Shown here in pieces: positions 35,716 to 45,257 of a DNA stretch of 64,000 bases. Under the pieces are notes generated by a model, which did no database searches, was not told the origin of the DNA, and worked only from the letters and a program-made list of their open reading frames with translations. Source of the DNA: Scenedesmus sp. ARA3 (Eukaryota > Chlorophyta > Chlorophyceae > Sphaeropleales > Scenedesmaceae); NCBI GenBank assembly GCA_004335835.1, contig RWJK01001973.1:62001-126000 (forward strand), in the 5' to 3' direction. How positions within the stretch are numbered: position 1 is the first letter of the stretch; each line of letters opens with the position of its first letter. A program made the translations under genes and the position numbers.

Positions 35716-37436
35716 GCCACCACAGCAAGTGCTCCTGCTGCTGCTGCTGCCGCTGCTGCTGCCGCCACCACAGCAAGTGCTGCTGCTGCTGCTGCTGCTG
35801 CCCCTGCCCTTGCTGGCCTCCTCCTGCAGCGCCCCGTCTCCCCCCTTCCCCTCACACACATGCACACGCGCGCACCTCCTCGTACTCGTACTCCCAGTAC
35901 TTCTCCCGCATGAGCTCCACCAGCGTGTTGTAGATGCGCCCGCCATGCGGCAGGAAGAAGCAGCTGCCTGGGGACAGCGGGTGGAAGAAGAACAGCTCCT
36001 GCTGCACGCCCACGTTGCGGTGGTCGCGCTTCTTGGCCTCCTCGATGCCTGGCAGCAGCAGCAGGAGGGACATACAAACTAGGACTTGCACCCACACAAT
36101 CAGGACTTGCACCTACACAGACAACGCTGAGTTGGTTCGCCGATTCACAGCCCCCGGCAGCTGCACCACGTCCCGCTCATCCTGCGCTGCCTGCCGCTGC
36201 GGTGGCCTGCGCAACACAACCAGCAGCCGCCGACCCGCGGTGCTGGTGCTCCTTGAACTGCTTGCTGAATTCCACTCAAAGCACTTCACATGCGCTCGCA
36301 CGCTGCCCTGCTGCTGCTTGCCCTGCAAAACCTAGTAACCAAGTAAACAGCAGCTGCAAAACAACTCACGGTGCTGGTACTCCTTGAGCTGCTTGCTGTC
36401 GGGGAAGGTGATGCCGTACACGCGCTGCAGCGGCTCCTTAGTCACATCGGCACGCCAGAAGGCCCGCGACACATTCGTGACTGCTGCCGCCTTGAGGAAG
36501 GAGGTGCTGGGCAGGTGGGGCCCCGTGCACAGGTCCACCATGGGGCCCACGCGGTACAGGCTGATGGTGGCATCTGCTGGCAGGCCGTTGATTATCTCGA
36601 TCTGCAGTGCGAGGTGCGAAGCGGTGTGTAGATGTGAGGTGTGGTGATGACGTGGTGTGATGTGGTGCAATGTGGGTCAGGCAGTGTGCAGGCGTTGAGA
36701 CCGGTAGGCGCCGCGCTGGGAGGTGCATGCAGTTGTGCTGCGGCTGCGCACTGATATAGAGGCTGCTGCGCCAGACATCCCCATTGCTGTTGGCAGAACG
36801 TTGCCGCTGTGCTTCAGTGCAGACGTGCTTATGACCATGCCTTGCACCCCGTCCGCATGTCTTGTCCCAGCTGATCTTTCTGCCATGCCATGTGTGGGAC
36901 CGGTCCCACCTGCTCCTGCTGCTGCACCTGAACCACTCATCCCTCCCAACAGCGGCCCTAGCATCAGCAGCTGCTGCTCCTGCTGCCAATCTGCAGCTGC
37001 TGCCCGAAGCGGCGGCGCCACTGATGTCAGCAGCTGCCCAGCAGCAAGCCGCAGCCCACCTTGAACTTGTTCTCCGTGAACATGGCCAGCGCCTCATCCC
37101 TGCTGACCACCACGCGGTCAAAGTGCTGCCCCTCCTTCACGATGGACTCGATGCGCTTCTCAATCACGGAGCGCTCAGGGTCGCCCAGCACCTGCAGGCC
37201 ATATTCAAAAGACACATGCATTAGGCGCTCGTGTGTTGCCAGTGCAGCAGGGGGCGTTGCATAGCAAGCTCAGGCTGATCCCAGCACCTGCAGCACGGAG
37301 CGCAGTACGGCGCAACACCTGAGCTTTTACATGACCTGTGCAAGCCAGCCTGAACGGAGGTCATGCAGCTCAGTTAACGGCGCTGCTGCTGCTGCTGCTA
37401 CCATGATGCTGTGTGTTCTTGCCACTTCACAGCAGT

Positions 37437-37467
<31 letters not shown>

Positions 37468-38969
37468 CGGGTGCTGCCATGCCTGCTGCTGGCCGATGCC
37501 TGCTGCTGGCAGTTGGTTGCTGCTGGCAGGGGCTGCAGCCCACGCCAAGCATGCACGCAGCTGCGTCCAGCACTGAAGCAGCAACGCAGCCAATGTGCCG
37601 TGCTGCTGCATTATCTCCAGCTGCCTACACTGCTGTACAACCCCAGCCGCTGCGCATGGCTTCCTGCCTGCCTGATTGAGCAGAGCCAGCCCTGTCAGCA
37701 GCTTGCTGCAGGGCAGCTGCCACTGCTGCCACAACCAGCACACGCTGCCACTCCTGCTGTGCACCATCTGCCTGCTTGCAGCGACCGCTGTTGCTGCTGC
37801 TGCTGACACAAATTTCCATCGCCCCGTGCTGCTCCTCCCGCCGCCGCCGCTGCTGCTGCTGCTGCCGCTGCTGCTGCTGCAGCACCCCGTGCACACCTTG
37901 TCTCCCATGTGGCAGTCGTAGTAGAAGCCCTCCTCCAGTGCTGGGCCTATGGTGAGGTCCACGCCAAACTCCAGCTCCAGCGCCTGGCCCAGCACGTGAG
38001 CGGAGGAGTGCCAGAAGGTCTGCGGGCGGGCAGCAAACAATAGCTGTTTCAGTGAAAGCTGTTTAAGTGAAAGCAGTTGCCACTAGGTGGATATCCTGTG
38101 CAAGTGCACGGTTAGGTGGTGGAAGTCTGGTGCATGTTGAGAGATAGTGCACACGGTGCGGGGATCGAGGGCGTGCACAGGTGGGAGGGGTGTGAAGGCG
38201 CTGAGATGAGCATGCTGATGTGATGAGCATGCTGAGCACAGCTGCGAAAGCAAGGAGGCAAACTGAGGGCTGGTGTGCAGAAGCAGCTGCGTCTGCTCAG
38301 CATCTAGTGCACATCATCTGAATTTGCTTGCACCGTCTGTTGCTGCTATTGCCGCGCTGCATGCACAACAGGCTGACAGCCAGGTGCAACCACTCTGACT
38401 GCGTCAGCAAGTCTTCTGCACATTCAAATAAAAGAACCAGCAACATGCCAGCACGATCCTGCAACCCATGCTGCAGTGTATTGAAAGCAGATCGCTGCAA
38501 CTGCCGCAGCCACCGCTGTCCTGCTGCTATTGCAAGCCCTAGCTACCCAGGCACGGCTGATGCTGACGCCAGCAACTGCTGCACGCACCTCCTTGCCCTC
38601 TGGATCGTCAAAGCTGTGCAGGGAGAGGGTGCAGTCGCCCTCCAGAGGCCTGAACATATCCCACTCCTCGCCATCCACCTTGGCTACTACAACCTTCTTT
38701 GCCAGGCTCTTTGAAATGTCATTGGCCACATCCAAAGGAGTTGTCACGCCCTTGACGCCTGACTTCTTTGCCCCATCCGGCAGCACCACAGTAATTGGCA
38801 CGTTGGCTGCCTTCGCTGCCTCCACTGCTGCCACGTCCCTGGCCCTGTACTGCTCGAACAGCTCGACACGCTTGGCATAATACGGCTTCTTTGCGTTTAC
38901 GATCTCCTGAAAGCTGGCTCCCTCAAGGGAGAGCCCCTGCACTGCAGCAGCCACACCGTCCTCACCCAT
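31703..38969 (-). CDS. TARS: Threonyl-tRNA synthetase (12 exons, about 712 aa)
   Basis: Class II synthetase that charges tRNA-Thr with threonine. Exons: 38969-38589, 38019-37897, 37191-37060, 36601-36370, 36048-35876, 35211-35042, 34185-34056, 33791-33686, 33451-33329, 33071-32812, 32541-32410, 31879-31703; every join is in phase. Domains: TGS (exon 1, [13 protein letters not shown]); editing domain with [17 protein letters not shown] and DLCTGPHLP; catalytic core with [27 protein letters not shown] (zinc-ligand Cys), [41 protein letters not shown] and [17 protein letters not shown]-terminal anticodon-binding domain ([28 protein letters not shown]). Length fits the family, and editing and synthesis sites look intact. 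The sequence before the ATG is in frame (IAP) back to a TTTATCAG acceptor-like site, so a 5' exon is possible. Several introns carry exon-edge copies. Confidence 0.94.
32288..32332 (-). repeat. Copy of the exon 11 end in intron 11 of the ThrRS gene
   Basis: Matches 32407-32450 (end of exon 11, YILVVGEQ) over about 43 bases with few changes, sharing CTGCTCTCCCACCACCA. A GTGA donor is kept at its edge. Confidence 0.85.
34675..34746 (-). other. tRNA-like sequence in intron 6 of the ThrRS gene, degenerate
   Basis: The minus strand has a perfect Pol III B-box-like core, GGTTCAAATCC, in a T-arm-like context. Segments TGCGCAG and CTGTGCA, 72 bases apart end to end, could pair as an acceptor stem with one G-U pair, but only if the T arm is shifted; otherwise one pair is lost. 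The D arm is weak and no convincing anticodon stem was found. It may be a tRNA pseudogene or the head of a tRNA-derived SINE. Confidence 0.3.
34850..34950 (-). repeat. Diverged copy of the exon 6 border in intron 6 of the ThrRS gene
   Basis: 34850-34950 aligns loosely with 34972-35066, which spans the real exon 6 donor at 35042. Shared blocks: AACACAGCCACAGC near the left end and CTGTA...GCGC..CACCCTG at the exon side. More diverged than the other copies. Confidence 0.6.
35611..35650 (-). repeat. Copy of the exon 5 end in intron 5 of the ThrRS gene
   Basis: Matches 35867-35909 (end of exon 5, KYWEYEYEE) with the GTGCGCGC donor retained; shared block TCCCAGTACTTCT. Confidence 0.85.
35664..35800 (+). 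repeat. Minisatellite with GCTGCTGCTGCCGCCACCACAGCAAGT-like units
   Basis: Three tandem units made of a (GCT)n run followed by GCCGCCACCACAGCAAGTGCT, inside intron 5 of the ThrRS gene. Units differ in the number of GCT triplets. Confidence 0.85.
36238..36270 (-). repeat. Copy of the exon 4 end in intron 4 of the ThrRS gene
   Basis: Resembles 36368-36402 (end of exon 4, QLKEYQH); shared blocks GGTGCTGGT and CTCCTTGA. At the copied border the donor GT has become GC. Confidence 0.75.
37435..37468 (+). repeat. (AGC)n microsatellite in intron 2 of the ThrRS gene
   Basis: About eleven AGC triplets on the plus strand. Confidence 0.85.
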
Positions 38970-41540
38970 GGGTGCGATCTGATAAACAAATCAGTAGATA
39001 ATTGGCGGATAAGCGTTGTTCTTGGGCGGTTGGATGCTCCTTCATCGCACCATGCAAGTAAACTGACAAGGCAGTCATTCGGTTACTGTTCATGCACAGC
39101 CAGGTGCCCGGGAGGGCATGGAGAAGCACATCCCCACCAGCGTCACAGTCACCAAACACGTTAGGTACATCTTATGCGACCAGGCTGGTGGGCGGATGTC
39201 AACGTTGTTGCTGCTGGTGTTGCACCTGCCAGGCTGGGCCCAGGCACCAGCTGGTGCCTGATGCAGCTCACCATGAATCACTGCTGGCGTGAACTTTATA
39301 TGCTGGCCACACTAGACAATTCGCCGCCTCTCAAACATGAGCAACAGGGTGCACAATTTTCACTTGCGGCCTTCAATAATGCGTGCTGCTCTTATAGCCT
39401 GTCTGGGCTGAGTCAGGATTGTGGAAGGCTACCAGTCATCAGTTGGTGTGGCGGCACTACTACTGCTTTGGGGCTGAAACAGTAAAAACATTCAGTGACA
39501 CTGATTACACCAAACAATCAAGTTACACTTCAGCGCTGCGGGGTAGCCTGGCTGCGCAGCCACCACAGACACAACTCACGCTGGATGATGCTCTCAGATC
39601 TGTGAGGCATCAATACCAGACCAATTGCTATGCTGCCAGCTGATATAACAATTGCGTGCGCACAATGAAGCCTGCACTACTATCAACACACCATCAGGGT
39701 CTCTGCACATGACTCACTGTACACAAGGTGCACAACTAGGTGCATCAACCAGCCACGCGCAGCCTGCTGGGCCGACTTTCAACTCTGCACACCACAAACG
39801 TGCTCCAGACATTGCGTGCAGCCGTCCTATTCACAGGTATGCCATTGCTACGGTGTAACATAGTTGATTGCCAGGCAACACTGCAGCCGTGCGCCTGTTG
39901 CGGACAATCGCCCGAGGCCATGTGTGAGAAAATGCTGCGAGCATAGAGCGGGCAGGATCGCAGCCGCAGGGCCCGCACCAACAACCATCTTTTGCTTTTC
40001 CTGCTGGTTCCCATGCCTCCTGCGCAGGCATTTCCTGAGCCGCACTTGTCAAGCAGGGCTCGAGCTCCTGGCATGCTGAGAAGACTGGCTGATGTGCTGC
40101 ACTGACTGCTGCTGTGCACGCGCTGCCAGCCACTCTGCAGCGAGTCGCTCCAGCTGGGAGGGGGGCCGAATCACAGATCCACTGCTTGGTGCATGAGGCT
40201 GGCCTCCAGGAGCGCTGCTGGCGGCAAGCGGGGCTCCTGGTGCCCCGATCCCTGGGGTTGCAGGCAGGATCATCGTCACTGCCAGTGTCGCATCGCCTGC
40301 TGGCAGGCCCAGCGCTGGGCCCGGTGCCACAGCCGCGACGTCCAGCTGTGCCGCAGTGCTGGCAGGTGCTTCGTGTGCTGTTGGCCCTGGTGCTGGCATG
40401 CTTTGTCCTGCAAGTAGCGGACGTTGCAAACAGCCCTCGTCAAGCCATGATCAGCCTGGGCGATGCTTTGGCCAACACAACAGTGGCTGCACAGCCGCTG
40501 CGGCTGTCTGTACATGCATATCAGGCCAGTAAGCAGCACACGCTTGACAAGTTATCACCAATACACTCGCTCGTGCACTGATTCCTCTGCTGCTGCTATG
40601 GTTTCAGCGCTGGGCGCCTGAGGCCCTCCAATTGGAGTTGCAAGGGGGGTAGTGCTTCACACTATGGCTGTCGCATCACCTGCTGGCACAGCGCTACCAA
40701 GCTGAGTGCCCTCGGTGCTGGCATGCTTGTCTATCAAATCGCGTTTCACGTCCAATCAGCGTGAGCCAGGTTTCCAATCAGGTTGTCTGTCGACCCGAGC
40801 CGTCGAAGCTGTTCTGATGCACAGAGGACTGTGAGAACGCGGGAAAGTTGACGGCATCGATTTGTGGAAGAAGCGCGCAACAGCATGCAGCCTAATAGTG
40901 GCCCTCTGCTTGTAAGAGCTCTAGGCGGCGACGCTACGCGTATCATTCCAAAGCACACGCGGAATGCTCACGCGGAAGGCTCACGCGTAGATGAGGGCGA
41001 TGAATCATCAGACCAGAGCACCGGCAGGTTCAAAGAAGTGCCACAATTTCATCATTCTGTTTTGCAATGCCACATTTGCCGAGAAAAACGCCTCGGACCG
41101 CGACTACGGACACCACCTTGCTCGGACCCTTGTTGGTGATTGGTCCTACCACCACTGTACAGGATTGAAACCAACATGCCAAGTGCTTGCAGGCTTATTG
41201 CACGTGGCACTAAGCTTAGTCGCATAATATTTTAGGCGGTAACTGCGCACAGAGCAGAAAATGTCACAGCAGTCTCAGCATGGCGCTGCGAGGCCACCAG
41301 CCACAGCAAACCGCAGGAGGTGAAGTGTCTGTGCGGCACCTTACCTCACCTCTATTCCTGAACAGCAACTTAAAGTTTGCGCTGCTGCGCAACTCGCCCC
41401 AGGTACTGCATTCTTGGTAATCATGTTATCATGTATACCACAGCATCATTGCCATGGTGCTGGGGCAGCGACACAGGCTGTTATCCCTCTTGCCTCACAC
41501 ACCGCAGTGCTGCACCAACAGAATGGCACACGCCGCCTCA
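38970..41540. other. Region between the ThrRS and AP-2 alpha genes
   Basis: Should include the ThrRS promoter and the AP-2 alpha 3' UTR. The only coding signal is the weak minus-strand candidate at 40049-40946. Short open frames at 39090-39860 have no support. A small cluster of ACACGCGGAA/CTCACGCG repeats lies at about 40956-40990. Confidence 0.5.
40049..40946 (-). CDS. Possible small gene or 5' exons of a neighbouring gene (uncertain)
   Basis: An ATG at 40946 opens MIRVASPPRALTSRGPLLGC, Arg/Ser-rich and free of acidic residues, like an organelle targeting peptide. A second open segment (about 40407-40049, after a CTACTTGCAG acceptor) encodes an Ala/Pro-rich stretch with LGLPAGDATLAVTMILP and ends at TGA. 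A partial copy of that segment at about 40740-40660 keeps the same frame (PAGDATAIV), hinting that the frame is coding. The two parts do not join cleanly with a visible donor, so at least one exon is missing or the model is wrong. No homology recognised. Confidence 0.25.
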
Positions 41541-44500
41541 TCAGGGCACAGCCATGATCTGCGCCACGATCATGTCCTTCACGCTGGATGCCAGCGCAGC
41601 GTCGGGTGCTGCCACCGTCACGCGGAACTGCATGCGGTTCTGTGGGTTGCCCTCCACGCGGCACTGCGGCAGTACAGCAAGGCAGCGCACAGTAACACAG
41701 CGGCGTGTCAGACAGACAAACAGGATAGCAGTAGTAATCACATCGCTTGCACGCAGCAAAGCAGCATGAACAGGCAAATAGACCGTAGCTCAACTGCCCT
41801 GACTGCACCAAGCTGTTAACGTGCACACATGCGCCAAAACGTGTCCGCGCCCACCTGGCACAGCAGCGCCTGCTCAGCCCCAGGTTGCCCGCAAATGAAG
41901 TATGCTGCGCCCGCCTCATTGTTGGGCGAGGGGTCCAGGTAGAGGTGCTCCAGGCCAAAGTTGAGCCCGCGCAGCAGCAGCAGCGTAGCGTCGATGCTCA
42001 GCGGCGTGGCCCGCTCCAGCATCTGCTGCATCTTCAGCGGCGGGCCTGCAGGCGAAGCATCGCCATGCAATTGTCATCATGCAGTAGCTGTACTATGGCA
42101 GGCACGGCATGCTTTTGGGGCACGCAATGCAGAAATGGCAGCGACAACGCTGTTCAGCACATCAACGGAACAAGCACAAGCCTGCACTTTTATCATCACT
42201 GCCAGGGCTGTCCCCACTCTGCACACTAGACTCAGCTCGCTGCACTCAAGTTGCTGGCTGTGTGCAATCCCATCCTCAGCCAGCCCAATGCTAACAACCA
42301 CCCATGTATTCAACAGCGCCGCTCACCCTGGTAGCTCTTCCACTTGTCGAAGAAGGCCTCCTTGGCGATGTGCGGCTCGGGCAGCATGAACTTGTGCGGC
42401 GCCAGCGGCAGCAGCAGCTCCTGCACCACCTGGCGCGCCCCGCAGCTGTAGCGCAGCTGCACGCGCGGCGCCTCCAGGAAGGAGTGCAGGCACGTCACGT
42501 GCACCACAGCCTGACAGCGCAGCAGCGGCACACACAAGACAATCAATGAAACACAGCAGAGCAGGCTGGACTTGACAATGGCTGCGCTCAGATGCTCTGT
42601 CGCATGCTTCTGCTTGCTTTTTGGAGGCCAGCAGGATCCCTGCTTGCTAAACAATGTCCAACCTGCATGGCCAGACAGCTTGCTGAGCACGTACAGCACC
42701 CACGCACCTGCACTTGCTGCTTCGGCGCGAGCTGCGGCGGCAGCTGCCCGATGGCCACCTGCACCGCGGGGCTGGGCCCTGACAGCAGCAGCGCCAGGCC
42801 TGACAGGCTGCTGGTCGCGTGCTTGTTGCCCAGGAACAGCAGCAGCTCGCCGTTGCTGCGCGAGTAGCGCGACTGCAGCCCCACCTGCAGGTAAGTGTCC
42901 TCGTACAGGATGCCCTGCAGAAGACAGGGCGTGGCACGAAAAGCAAAGGTCGCAGAGCACAACAAGTCAATCAGAGCAGCATACAAACAGCTGGGCAATA
43001 CTTTGGGACATAATCGAGGGCCACAACCAACACGCGTGACTGCATGCACAAGAACCCAAGTGCGGTAGGCAATGCCCCAACTCTGACAGGGTGATGGCTG
43101 GCACCATGCACACCTTGCCAGCCGAACCTGCGACCAATGCAATGCCCTACGTCAGCTCAGCGCTGCCATGGACTGCTGCCGTGGCACAACTCCCCAGCTG
43201 CCGCCCTACAGCCGCTGCCGCCCTGCCCCCCCCCCCTCACCTGCTCCTTTGTCAGCAGCGCGCGGTGCAGCTGCTGCACGTCTCCCATCACGCGCCAGTC
43301 ATCAACAGCAAACGCAGCATCCTCAAACCCTAGCTGTGGCGCGCCGCCGCCGCTGCTGGCAGCCGCAGCCCCGCCAAAGCCTGCTGCAGGGTGCTGCGCG
43401 TGCGCATCGAATGCAGCACTGCCGATGCTGTCCATGCTGCCTGCTGCAGCAAGGCCAGACACCCCGCCCCATGATGCAGCAGACAGGCCGGATGGTGCCG
43501 GGCCCAGGTGTGCTGCCATGAAGCCAGCATGCATGGAGTATGGGATGCTGCCGCTGCCACCTGTGTGACCTGCTGCTGCTGCTGCTGCTGCCAATGGTGA
43601 CATCACAGAAGGAACGGCTGCAGCAGGGGTGCCAAAGACGGCACCTGTAAAGCCTGCTGCTGCTGGGTGGCCAGCTGCTGCTGGCGGTGCTGCTGCTGGT
43701 GCTGGGGTGGAGAACAGCTCTTCCAGCGGGTCGATTGCCCTGGGAGCAGCAGCTGCTGCTGCTGGTGTTACTGCTGCAGGTGCTGCTGCTGCTGGGGCTG
43801 CTGCTGCTGGTGTGCCTGCGTGCACAGATAGCAGGCGTTGCAGGCAGGCATTGATGAAACCATCATGCTCCTGTGAAGCCTGCTGCATTGACAGTGTGAC
43901 TGACAAACCTCGGCAGCAACACAGGAACACCACTGCAATGCACCAAGCCTGATGTCCTGCTGCACGTACATTCAAGCTACCTGCCTAGACAAAGTGAGGT
44001 TACACGCTCGTCAAAGTGTAAGACTGCTGCTGAATAAGGCTTGATCTGTCAAGTCGCCCAGGCTGCTTGTATGGATCAGATATATAAACACATCCCACAC
44101 CGCTTACCATTGCCATACACAAAGTCATCCCCACCCAGCAGGTCTATCTCTTGCGCCTTTGGTGCTACAGCAGGAGGTGCTGCTGCCACAGGCGCCGCAG
44201 CAACTGGCTCCGGCTCTGCTGCTGCTGCTGCTGGCTCTGCTGATCCTCCCAGAGCCATGGAGAGGCCGCCGCCTGCTGGAGCCGTACCAAGCGCTGCCTC
44301 GTCTGCTGCTGATGCTGCCACTGCTGGCACGACGTCTGCTGTGTCTGCATCAGCACCCTCTGTAGCCTGCAGCATCAGCATCAGCATCAGCAGCAGCCGC
44401 ATTCCTTGGTCAGCCAGGCAGCTGTGGGAGCAAAAGGCGCAGCCCTTCCTAACCAGATAGCTGCTTATTTGCAAGTACCAACACATGCCCATCGCTGCCT

Positions 44501-45114
44501 AACCCGCCAATACGGTCGATATCTGCCCGACGAAGTCGCTGCATTGTTGCAAGCGTTGCACAACAGGCCACCAGCGCCTCAGCCGCAGCTCACCGCAAGG
44601 CGCTTCAGTAGCGCAGACTCCCGGCCCTCCCACTTGGGCATCGGCAGCACGTAGCTGGCAGCAGCCTTAGCAGGGTCCTGGGCCAGCACCTGGCAGCAGC
44701 AACAACGCCAGCAACACAGCAACAGCAGCAGCACAGCAGAGGATATCAGCGCCGCTCGCTACCTAGTTACACATTCCTGCAGCTGCCAGTGGAACGTGCA
44801 TATGCCGGGACGCTGCCCTCTCATGCTCTGGTTCTTGCTGCCGCACACATCAAGTGCACCTGCAATTTCTTTCTTAGCACGCCCAAGCCCGCCACCCACC
44901 AGGTACTCTGTGCTGCGCTGCTGCAGCTCAGGGTCCAGCTGGCGCGAGTATCTGCTGAACACCGCCACCACCTCAGCCTGCAGCGCTGTGTTGCCCGGCT
45001 CGTGCAGCAGCATCTTGAGGTATGCGGACAGCAGCAGGCCCTTGGTGGGGATGCTGAGCGTGGGGAAGCGCTCGTGCAGCAGCCGGAACTGCTCCAGGTT
45101 GGGCACGCTGGCCT

Positions 45115-45163
<49 letters not shown>

Positions 45164-45199
45164 GCAGCAGTAAGAACGCGAGAGTGGGCACGCTCGCCT

Positions 45200-45257
<58 letters not shown>

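Noticed and set aside
35416..36095. Long Ser- or Ala-rich minus-strand frames across ThrRS intron 5
   Set aside because: They are readings of the GCT minisatellite; the ThrRS exons use another frame and fixed splice sites.
45114..45255. CRISPR-like array
   Set aside because: The repeats are plain CAG microsatellites without unique spacers, in a eukaryotic intron.
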